From: Thelephora terrestris
Taxonomy: Eukaryota; Basidiomycota; Agaricomycetes; Thelephorales; Thelephoraceae
Direction of reading: 5' to 3'
Length of the DNA stretch: 64,000 bases
Assembly: GCA_015956445.1 (NCBI GenBank)
Contig: WIUZ02000001.1
Span: 2,232,001 to 2,296,000 of the forward strand
The translations under genes and the position numbers were made by a program. Shown here piece after piece: positions 31,876 through 41,297 of this stretch. Every line of letters starts with the position of its first letter. Position 1 is the stretch's first letter. The notes under the pieces are model-generated. The model made no database searches and was not told the DNA's origin. It worked only from the letters and a program-made list of their open reading frames with translations.

Positions 31876-34103
31876 TTAGCTGGCTATCCAAACGCCGACA
31901 CCGTTGATTGCGTCAAGACGTTGCTGTAATTCATCTGACAGGCCTGTCACTTGTTGTTTTCCGACAAGACTACAAACGTCTCTGCATCGGCGGGCAATAT
32001 AGACATCGTCCGGATCTGCAGTCTCCTTGCCGGGTAGTCATTCCATCATAGATCGAGACTGGGCCTCTGGTCTTCCATTGGTCACGGGGAGCATTGTATC
32101 CCCGCATACAGTCTACAGATTCTGAACTCATCTGCACGAAGTGAAAGTCCACACAGATCGAGAGCCCACGGGTCAGTTATCTTGATAAGAACTTTCTCAT
32201 CCCTTCCTCGGCGACCACAGTACAAGTACCCAGGTCGCTCACCTCTGGTTTTCCGCCTGCAAAGGTGAAGCCAAGCGGCCGGAAGAATGTGACGATAAAC
32301 GCCTGCATCTGCAACTCTATGACGATAGCCACGGCAAGTTAATCAATCGGGAATGGGGAAAGTTACGCAACCTCCAGCCTAGACAATTCCGAACTCACCC
32401 TGCAAAACGTGGCACTAGGGAATGGATTTGGAAATCTTCGATAGCAGCCAAGTCCTTTTCTTGCGCTTGGAGGTTACCACACCTCTCGACGAGACGCTGG
32501 TCTTGCACTCATATCGAACCAAAGCTTGGGTCGGAATCCATACAAGCGTCCGGGCCCCGCAGACCAGGGTTCCTGGGATTCAATACTGATGAGTAGGATG
32601 GAGATGACCGAATCCTCGACAAATTGATGACAGGTAGCTCACTGCAACTTGGATCAAAACGCTGGACTAACAACGCCTCTCCCAGTAGGGATAGCTTGTT
32701 TGACTTCTTCTCGGACAAACCGATAATTGGTTCCGTCAGTAGGAGGATTTCCGCCGCCCAGCTTATCTACATTGGGAAATCCGTTGCAATCGGATACATC
32801 AGAGCCTCCTGGGTAGGACTGCGATAGCGAGCTTGAACGAGCCTCAGCTATCGCAACAGGGTGCGTCATGTTTTCAAAATCGCTAGCGTTGGGGTTGACC
32901 ACACTTGTAGCTCGAAAAGTCCCTGACGCTTTACTAATCTCTACGCAGAGTGTGTCCTCGAAATCTGGATGCTCTCGGACTTGCGAGCGTCAGCTGCAGC
33001 TGTGCTCCACATCTTGTTCTTCGCTTGTGCCCGGATAGGGCCCACCGTCCCCACCGCCGCGTCTTGCCTGTGTAGTCCTCTGCGGATAGCCTCGGATAGC
33101 CCCAGAAACCATCAGCACTACAAAATCGGCACAGGCAGGCGTACCGAACTTGAACTATGACTTCATCGTCCGACATGCTCGGATCGGGTCGTTGATCCGT
33201 GCTAACCCTGAAGGCCGACTGAATGGAAGTTATCAGCATCTGAAAATGATGGAGGTATACAGATACACCTGACCTAGCCTATGTTAGCGAGTGGCGCCAT
33301 CCCCAAGCACTTGTCTCCTCATCTCGATCAACTTCCAGGCACGACACGTGGCTCTTTCTTGTCCAGATATGAGTGTATCTATCCCAGGAATGGCCCCAAG
33401 GTCATACATGAGCCAGGAGAGGAGTGCTTTGGACAGCAATCTATGAATAGTGCCTCTGACTACCTCCAAGACCTTGTCACTGGTTAATCGAAGTGCGTCA
33501 TTAAAACCCCGAGAGAGGAGCAGAAACATCCACACACAAGTTTAAAGCCGGCCTTATCAGATCGCCCAAGGCACAGATCGTAAGCACCAGACCGATGTTT
33601 TGCAGGACTCATCAGCAGGCGTATGGGTAGACGCACACGCGGAGAGTGGCTTTCGGAGTCACAAGTTCGCATCAATAGTAGCTGAGATACTGAATCCCAA
33701 AAACCTCTTGTCGTGCCATTTGTCTGCCAATTCACAGTTTGGCGGTGTTCGTCCGATATTGGCGCTTTTGGTTCCACGATCTCGCCGGAGAATTCCGTGG
33801 TGGGCAATATATTTCTGATCTCCATTGCACCAACCGTTGGCCCCATCACCCTCGTGTGGCATTTATGGACTGTGCCTTGAGGTGACATGAGACGCCCCGC
33901 ACGGAGAACAGAATCGATTGAAAACACTCACCGCCTGCCCAAAGAGAACGTTGCAATTTAGCCTGTTCTCTTCGCCCTTGGACTTTGCACGGTTGCAGCC
34001 ACCTCTGTGAAGAACACGATGGATAGCTATAGTTTTGAGATCCGAGGACGTAAGTGGGAGTATTAGGCCCAGGAACTCCCTTGTCGAGGGCCTTCTCAGT
34101 CAT
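31876..34103 (-). CDS. Unrecognised multi-exon gene or gene relic
   Basis: No single long frame exists, but consecutive minus-strand segments read as protein and join at plausible GT..AG sites. The first exon (ATG 34103) is MTEKALDKGVPGPNTPTYVL and ends WAGG at a gtgagt donor. The next opens TVHKCHTRVMGPTVGAMEIR and NILPTTEFSGEIVEPKAPIS, and continues to SDKAGFKLV. An intron joins DKVLEVVRGTIHRLLSKALL with SWLMYDLGAIPGIDTLISGQ. Later come KFGTPACADFVVLMVSGAIR, REHPDFEDTLCVEISKASGT and, at the 3' end, GVADAGVYRHILPAAWLHL, DEKVLIKITDPWALDLCGLS, IARRCRDVCSLVGKQQVTGL and SDELQQRLDAINGVGVWIAS, with a stop at 31878-31876. The middle (about 33.3-32.5 kb) could not be joined into one open reading, so the locus may be two genes, or decayed. 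I recognise no domain. Confidence 0.4.
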
Positions 34104-34573
34104 CGATGCGGGCAATAACTAACTGGGGATACGAGTGCCCCCCTCCATAACCCTGTGGCTCTCATAGAGTATTCATGGGTCTCGCTTGTTAATTCTTGGG
34201 ATGGAAGTGACCCCCGGTGTGGGTGTGTATGCACAGCACGTCAGTGAAAGGCGGCTCGTAAGCTCGAGATCCGCACGCAGCAGTCAACAGACTGATGCGG
34301 CTGTTTTATCTTGTAAAACCCTTGTAACCGACGTGGCAAAAATTGTACGTATCAAGCCTCGACTTGAACTTCAGAGGAAGGAAGAGTGCCAATCGAGCTG
34401 GTGTGAGCCTCGTCCCGTGATCGATTGGTTCCGCATCATTGGCTTGGCAGTGATCGAATGATATCACTCTCCACAACATCCAAGCCCATGAACTCCGATT
34501 ATTTAGGGCAGAGAGCAGCGGGATGTGGTGTAGTACGACCCCCTCCTTGCAACATTCGACTTGACAGAACACC
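34104..34573. other. Divergent promoter region, unrecognised locus and PAP2 gene
   Basis: A 470-bp gap between two outward-facing starts. Short frames only; the longer minus-strand frame near 34.3-34.8 kb is the antisense of the PAP2 first exon. No specific element recognised. Confidence 0.4.
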
Positions 34574-35905
34574 ATGTTCAGTCGTTCCGAGGCCTCTTCT
34601 GCAGCTGCCACCAACAACGTTCCCAATGGCATAAACAATGACACATATGCGACCAACGACCCTGAAAGAACATCACCTGGCAGAGGCGGCGTGGTACAGG
34701 GCTTTTCGTTCACGAAATGGCTTAGGCTACACCTTGCGGATCTAATTACGATGGCAATCATGGGTGCGATTGGCCTGGGGGTGTACTTTGCTCGTACGTT
34801 GGTCCTGCAGATGAACCAGCCTCGATTTGACAACTGAACCAATCATAGCCCCTGCGCCGAACAGGTCTTTTCCGGTTTTCCACCCAGACGGAAGCATCGT
34901 CTACCCGGAGTATGCCTACCCCGTCCGGAAGGAGATTGTCCCCATCTGGCTGGCGGCCTTCATCGCGTTCTTCGCACCCCTCGTCTTTTTTGTTCTTTTC
35001 CAGATTCGCCGAAGGAGCATTGACGATCTCTTCACTACAACCATGGGGCTCTTGAAGAGTTTAATCACGGCTGCAGTCTTTCAGGTAGCAGTATTTATCA
35101 CCACGTTCCCTTCACCGCTCGACTCTATTCTGCAGGTGTGGCTGAAGTGGCTAATTGGAGGCTTCCGACCTCACTTTTACGCTGTTTGTATGCCAAACGT
35201 GGCCCAATTTTCCCAACCGTTGGGGACGCAATTCGCGCATTACATGTACGACCGGTCAATATGCACCGGCGACAAGAAAGCGGTTAATGATGCCCTCGAG
35301 TCGTTCCCTTCTGGCCACTCGACTGCCGCATTTGCTGGCCTCATCTTCCTTGCCTTGTACTTTAACGCCCAATTGAAGGTCATGAGTGCGCACAATCCTG
35401 CGTACTGGAAAATGGTATTGTTCTTCACGCCCATTCTCGGGGCGGTGCTGATCGCTGGAGCCCTCACGATTGATAAGTGTAAGGCCGATCTTTAACTCGT
35501 GCGCGGTCTGAAGACGCTAAGAAGTCTGCTTGTACAGTCCATCATTACTGGGACGTTATCGCAGGGGCTATGATCGGGACTGCATGCGCATTCGTCGCCT
35601 TTCGGCAAACTTTCGCCTCCGTCTGGGATTTCCGATTCAACCACCTTTTGCTCCCGCGTACGACATCCCTCTTGCATCGCAAACCCTACTACTCTCAAAC
35701 TTCACTCACACCTTCGTTTACGTACCAACCTCGAGTTGATGCGCTCTCTCATAACTTACCTGTTACTCGAGAAGGTGGTTGGGGATGGGGTCAGGAGGCA
35801 GTTGCTGGTGCCCCGTTTGATGCTACAGCTTTGATCAGTGGCATGGGGGATATGGGAGGTGGGCCTCTTGGGCAAACCGGGAGGAGGGGGGCAGGTAATG
35901 CTTAG
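34574..35905 (+). CDS. PAP2-family lipid phosphate phosphatase, DPP1/LPP1-like
   Basis: An integral membrane phosphatase acting on phosphatidate or diacylglycerol pyrophosphate. The start at 34574 (MFSRSEASSAAATNNVPNGI), then LADLITMAIMGAIGLGVYFA, is the first membrane segment. An intron joins PAPNRSFPVFHPDGSIVYPE. More membrane segments follow (PIWLAAFIAFFAPLVFFVLF; LITAAVFQVAVFITTF). Motif 1 is KWLIGGFRPHFYAVC (KX6RP). Motif 2 is ALESFPSGHSTAAFAG (PSGH). After an intron, motif 3 reads GALTIDKFHHYWDVIAGAMI: the His and Asp of SRX5HX3D are present, but Ala-Leu stands where Ser-Arg is usual in the splice model using donor gtaagg at about 35476. The C-terminus is Gly-rich (WGWGQEAVAG). Stop at 35905. 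The family is clear; the preferred substrate is not. Confidence 0.92.
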
Positions 35906-36511
35906 GGTGAGGGGTCACGTTGACGTCAATCGACATTTATGAATAGAATTTTGACCTGCCGCCGCAGTTCCCTGATGATTACCCTAAATTTCTCCATTGC
36001 GTTCTGATAGCCTATGATTACCACACCGCGCAAGGCTTTCATGATGGTGTCAGATAACATGTCCCTCATGACACGATCAGCGATCCGGGACTTCGAAGAA
36101 CGATCTTCAAGCCTCTTCAACTCCACGGCTTCAAGCTTTAAGCTTCAATGCATAAGTGATGGCTGCAGGTTGAATCCGTACAGCTGAATTCACGACCAAG
36201 TCTGCGCCTCTTGAGCTTGGCCCGAGAGGATTCACATGGGTAGATCTGCCTCGACTCTTAATGTGCAGAGTGACGGAGACCGCATGTTGATAAAGACTGG
36301 GGAACCGAATAGAAAGGTACACGTAATTGAATAGATATCGTACACATGCTCAACGCACTACGATACAATCGTAGGCGACTAATTTACAACATCCCATCAT
36401 ACAACCCCGAAACGGGAAAACATCGACAGTGATAACAAAAGGTACAGGTCGTCGTGTGTTAGGCAACACAGATACCGAATGAAGCAGGGGGAAAGGGAAT
36501 ATGGTATATGA
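35906..36511. other. Intergenic, 606 bp, with a coding-like but interrupted minus-strand block
   Basis: Between the PAP2 stop and the stop of the small Tyr/Gly-rich gene. On the minus strand, two adjacent frames read like one helical protein: NPLGPSSRGADLVVNSAVRI with QPAAITYALKLKA, then ELKRLEDRSSKSRIADRVMR with DMLSDTIMKALRGVVIIGY. They are offset by one frame, without room for an intron. This could be a small gene relic or chance. It is not called as a gene. Confidence 0.3.
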
Positions 36512-36856
36512 TCAGTAGTAGGTTGGATAACCGCCGTACGAGTGACGGCGGTGGCGACGGTGGCGACGCCTGCTAGAATATCCGTAGGGGTCTTGAACGA
36601 CTACACTCGTGCCCGGCATGTAACCTCCGCCCATCTGCATACCGCCCATGCCACCCATACCACCGTATCCGTAAGACTGGACGGGGTAGGCGGAGGGCAT
36701 CGAGTACATGACCTGTTGTTGCGGTTGGACGTATACCGGCATGGTTTGCGGGTACCCTTGCGAGTAGCCGTACGGATGGCTCTGCGGATACGATCCGTAC
36801 ATGTAAGTGTTTCGAGCAGTTGGGATGGTGAGTGCGGTAGAGACTGGGTATTGCAT
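36512..36856 (-). CDS. Small Tyr/Gly/Met/Pro-rich protein with Arg/His tail
   Basis: A single-exon 114-residue protein from ATG 36856 to a stop at 36512. It starts MQYPVSTALTIPTARNTYMY, then Pro-Tyr-Gln repeats (SHPYGYSQGYPQTMPVYVQP), a Gly-Met block (YGYGGMGGMGGMQMGGGYMP), a short VVVQDPYGYSSRR and a basic RRHRRHRRHSYGGYPTYY end. No signal peptide or membrane segment. The composition resembles prion-like/condensate-prone or secreted-coat peptides, but no family is recognisable. The coding call rests on its clean start, length and repeat composition. Low-complexity frames can also arise by chance. Confidence 0.55.
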   Translation of the reverse strand: MQYPVSTALTIPTARNTYMYGSYPQSHPYGYSQGYPQTMPVYVQPQQQVMYSMPSAYPVQSYGYGGMGGMGGMQMGGGYMPGTSVVVQDPYGYSSRRRHRRHRRHSYGGYPTYY

Positions 36857-37718
36857 TGTTCTCGGGCTATAGAGTGGATTTGAAGGATCAAGCGATCAGT
36901 GTTCCGCGGTCAGCGTCCGATGTTGAATGTGATGGCGAGATGTGGGAAGTACACACCGATTCGAGAGGGTGAGTGCTTGGGAGGTAGGTAGGTCAAAGAC
37001 GATGGAAGAAGCGGAGGGTTGTGTGGGGAAGGAGACTGCAGAGGAGGGAAAGGGCAAAGGAGGAAGAGGATGCTTTGGATCATCGTCGACTCGTGCTGGG
37101 GTTTTGAGCGAATCCGCTGACCATACAAACAGATGCTGATGCCAGTCATCCGATGGGGTCACCTGCTGACCGCCCATGCTGGCCGCTGAGATGAGACCAA
37201 CAAACCTAAAGTCGGCAGCCTCGGCACGATGGAGTAAGATGAGTTATCGTGGCTGCACTATCGGTTTCAAATTTCACCGTTTATTCAGTTTGCGCATAAA
37301 AAGCAAGGTGGTGGCTTATGTGTGCTTGACTGACACGAATCTAAATCTGATGGTCGAGGACAGGACAGGGCAAGTCTAACGCAATCGATCGGCTGATCCG
37401 GCCAGCCGCTTCCGTCCACCGAGCCTCGTTGCATCACATTGATCACAGTAACCCCGCATAAATCCCGGCTAGTATTGGCTAGCACTAGTGACCCTCCAAC
37501 CGACTCCTTAACTTTTGCTGTACAATCACGGAAGATTATTATTCTAACATAAAATCAAATCCACAAAGCACGAGGTTAAGGCGTGCGCGTGCTGTGCGAG
37601 GTTATCTACAGTCGAGGCTGTGTTCATGTTGGTGGTTGACGATAACGAAGAAAGATATCCTGACTAGTAATAAATCTAGCTCTGGTCAATTACCGCAGTT
37701 GTGAACCACCAACCTTGG
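36857..37718. other. Upstream region of the small Tyr/Gly-rich gene
   Basis: An 862-bp stretch. The first 320 bp give Pro/Ser-rich minus-strand frames typical of C/T-rich fungal leaders. The rest is AT-richer, with no supported gene. Confidence 0.4.
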
Positions 37719-38813
37719 TCAGCGGGGGTGATGTAGCTCAGCAGCGGTGGTAACGGTTGTCACACCCAGGGTCATTGCAGGTGCGACGTCGATGGTGAGT
37801 AGATAAATGGCTTCCATGACGGCGACGGGAGCCACAAGAGCGATGTCGATGGTGGTGATGCCGAAGGCTGGGTGATCTCTCTTGAACAAAGATGTATGAC
37901 CCTCCAACGGAACCCGGGGCATATTGAGCGGAGACAGGTGTACCGTAGCCGTAAGTTATGATCAGAAGTGTAGCTGGACGTAGGACGGCCTTCCAGCTGT
38001 GGTTGCTGGATATTCATGAGCAGGGACTTCGGAGTATGTTGGGGTTGTTGTATGCATGTCACCGGCTGTGTCAACCTCCTGCCCCAATGGGGATTGGCAT
38101 CGGAGTTGTTGGCAGACACTGTGGATCCTGCTGCTGCAAAACCGCCGGCGAGGGGACAGCCGACGAGCTATATTTGGACAGTGAGTTTTCTGTGCTTGAG
38201 AGCTCGTGCCCGAGAACTGTGCCTTGGATATGCCACCGCCTGAATCGGGGGTCCAGAGTCCATCGATTTGGCACAGAGAGGATTAATAATCGAAGGGGGC
38301 GAGTAGTGCGACATGAGTGGGTGCGAGAGGGATATGGCTCGACCATCCAGCACTTTTCGGATAATTTCTGACTCCAAGCGTGGAGCAGCAGTTCTGCGAG
38401 ATGGCTCCAACCAAATTCGCTCGCCCAGCCGTGGGCGGTCAATAACATAGCCACGATGTTAGCACGAGGATGGTAGTGTTGCATCGGTTCATAGATTGCT
38501 GTGAGCTGTGAACGGCCTGCGTTGTCAGCGTCCTCAGTCCCTTTCTCGTGGTCAAGGACATCGTGGACACATTGTGACATAATTGTGTGCGCTTATCCCC
38601 CTGAGCTAGCGCTGTTCGCCTGCCGCCCGCAAGTCGGTGCACAACCTGATGCGATGAATCAGGCAACCAAAGGCAGTAGAAGAGTATTCGACTGATCCAG
38701 TGCTCCTGGTTTCCTGTTAGGTGGGCGTGTGTTTCGACAGCCTCAATTGCACGGCCACGATTTTGGAGTTGCAATCCGCAAAAAGACACATAAACGCCGC
38801 GAAGAACGGCCAA
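37719..38813 (-). other. Minus-strand block with competing long open frames, unassigned
   Basis: Two minus-strand frames stay open over the same bases. One starts at ATG 38580 (MSQCVHDVLDHEKGTEDADN, continuing through LLTAHGWASEFGWSHLAELL to 38071). The other includes an ATG at 38410 (MEPSRRTAAPRLESEIIRKV). A third open segment follows at 37922-37719 (ITTIDIALVAPVAVMEAIYL). GT..AG joins are possible, but I could not choose a model and recognise no domain. It may be a lineage-specific gene of unknown function. Confidence 0.25.
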
Positions 38814-39484
38814 GCGTCAGAGCAGCTGATTGTCCGCAGGGTGTAGTGGACAGGTGATGTCTTGGAGATGTGCTAGGGTTTGGTGCGCAATGCCCCACTC
38901 AGCTCGGTGCAGACACTCCAGAGATGGATTGGATACAAGGCTTATTTCTCTCCACCACAGTCTACTTACTTACATGACATTGGGATATGTTTACCATATC
39001 AAGACACGGAGATACTTGCGCAACCTCCGAGACTGAAGAAACAAGCTATAGAGTCGGTATCCCTGGCAGGAGATCATCACATACGGAGGTGACAGATCGT
39101 TCTGTTCGTCCTGTGTAAATCATGATATACGCTCGTCTGGTGAGATGTATCAAGCAGAATGGATGGATGGGCGCGAGCGGGGTAGATCTTCACTTCCAAG
39201 GGAGACGATGATTCTGAATTGGGCATGACGACGAGGTCATGTGATTGAGATAAGAAATGTCAGGTGGTGTTGCGCTGGCTGCAATTTCTCTCGAAAGACG
39301 TCCATCTTTTTGTTATCTCCTCAGACAGAGACCAGGTTGCTTTTTTGTCAGTGTACGGAACTTTGTGTCTTGCGGCAAGGGTTATTGCATACCGACTGGG
39401 CCATCGGAAGAATAAGAATCGATCACCCCTGCCCTTGTTCGCCTCTACTCCATCCTCAAACCACCACCACCACCACAGCCAGCG
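38814..39484. other. Intergenic upstream of the 39.5-kb gene
   Basis: A 671-bp gap. Short frames only. The last 60 bp before the ATG at 39485 are C/A-rich (ccaccaccaccaccacag), typical of a fungal 5' leader. Confidence 0.4.
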
Positions 39485-40705
39485 ATGACCAACCCTTCCG
39501 CCCAGCAAACGACTTCTCTCTCCCGTAAGTATCCCATCGCTTTATCTTCCACTCACCCCTCTCACCTTCTTTCAAACTCCCTCACCAGCTTCCCGTGGTT
39601 CCCCAAACAGAAATTCGCTTCTCATGCGTTCACCCGCATCCATTCCATCCTCACCAACATCTGTGTCAGTCCTCCTCGTTCCATCTCTCTCGTTCAATCC
39701 TGACTGTCTTCAATCTTTAGCCACTCGGGCACCTCCGCCATATTTGAACGGGACATTGAGCCGATCTCCGTCTCACCCCCCTCGACCCACCCAGATCCAC
39801 ATCGGACCGCTCGGGGACACAACAGCGAAGCTCTCGACCAATCTGTCCCCTCCGTTCTGGACGCTGCCATCGAGGCTCTTTCCACCCCAAACACGAACGC
39901 CACATTAGGTGCTCCTGCCAGCCCTAACCCTGATGACGGCGAAATTGCGGTGATCGCTCCCCATCCCATGTTCCCGAGCCAGTCCTCCTCGACCTCCCCG
40001 AGATCTACGAGCAGGTCCCCTAGCCCAGGTGGTCCCAAGTCCAACCGTGTATCCATGTTGCTCAACCTACCCAATCTTTTCCCCCAATCCACCAGTCCAA
40101 ACCTCACCGCCATGTCCCTTCCGCCTGCAAGTGGGCCCACTTTCGCTATCGCCCTTCCCAGCTCCGAGCCTGTGCCCATTGAAAAACAGCCTGTGCATAA
40201 CCCATCATCTACCAATCATTCTACCCCTCCTTCTGTCTCCTCCTCCCCAGGCACCGCCACGGATCACATGTCTCCTACCCGGATGGCCACCTGGGATACG
40301 CTTTCCTCTTCAAATGCATCTGGCCACTCCCCCAACATGAATGCAAGCTCAAAACGGCTGTCCTTCATTTCGTACACCGACCTTCTTACATCCACCCCTT
40401 CGTCCACGCACCCCTTATCGTCGCTCACGACCTCGATCACCTCCAGCAACCTTGAACCTCCTTCGAGGAGTCTGATCATCGAGCCTGAGGCGGAAGGTGA
40501 TGCATCTCCTTCTGCCATCGCCTGTGAGCGTTCTTTGCGTGGTCGAAAATCCAACCTCAGTGGCATCCATCCATCTTTCCAAGGGACCCTCACCCTCTTG
40601 GATGCCGCTCAGGGAGGCGAATGGGAACGTGAAGGTCTCGGTCTGGGATTGGAAGAACGCCTAGAAATGGCATCGCAGCCAGGATCACCTGCGTTGGCTG
40701 TCTGA
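39485..40705 (+). CDS. Conserved fungal Ser/Pro-rich protein, function unknown
   Basis: Three exons. Exon 1 (ATG 39485) encodes MTNPSAQQTTSLS. An intron beginning gtaagt joins SRGSPNRNSLLMRSPASIPS with SPTS. A second intron (gtgtca..tttag, ending about 39720) leads to HSGTSAIFERDIEPISVSPP, ALDQSVPSVLDAAIEALSTP, a Ser-rich centre, KRLSFISYTDLLTSTPSSTH and, at the end, GGEWEREGLGLGLEERLE. The TSAIFERDIE, RLSFISYxDLL and GGEWEREGLGLGLEERL blocks look like the conserved islands of an otherwise disordered protein found in many filamentous fungi. I know no function for it. Many Ser-Pro sites and the RLSF motif suggest phosphorylation control, by inference. Confidence 0.8.
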
Positions 40706-41297
40706 TTTCTCTCTGCTGCTCCACCTTTCGCACTTATGAATTATTCGTCGTTTCTTGCCCCTGCAAGCCAGATTCCCACGCTTCTGGCTGCAGACATCAT
40801 CATATGTTGTTTCACGTTGTGGCTTTACTGGGCTTGCTTCCCCAGCTATTCGCCTGCGACTCTGTTTTTCTGCCCTCGATAAATTGTAACATCACGAATT
40901 CACACAAGTTGACAGATCTATCTACATGTCGACACGGCTATGGTCCTCCCTTCGTTCTTCCTTCTATATACCTCACTCCCGGTATGGACACGTACATATC
41001 GTAAACTACAACGTACTCTAGGTGTCTATAAATCCATAATCTACACCCTTTCCGTTTTTTGGCAGCGCAAAGCGTCGACGAGCCAGGCGCCGATGGGGTC
41101 GGAGGGGGAAAACCGCAAAAACCGTGGGGTGCTCTGTGAGATGGTGCACTCAGATGGGGATCAAAATACAAGAATTAAGTATATTGCGGTGATGCAAACA
41201 AATTGGAACAACGATTGCAAAGGGGCGAGACCCGAACAGAAAAAAAAACACGTAAAGCGAGATAATGGGAGACGAAGATGCGAACGTGGAGATCGGT
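40706..41297. other. Convergent intergenic region
   Basis: A 592-bp gap between the 40.7-kb stop and the HUL5 stop, facing each other. AT-richer, with a short A-run near 41240. Expected to be two 3' UTRs; no gene seen. Confidence 0.4.

Noticed and set aside
37731-37800. tRNA-like start (gatgtagctcag) on the plus strand
   Set aside because: The A-box-like part is there, but no B box (GGTTCRANNCC) or acceptor pairing follows at the right distance.
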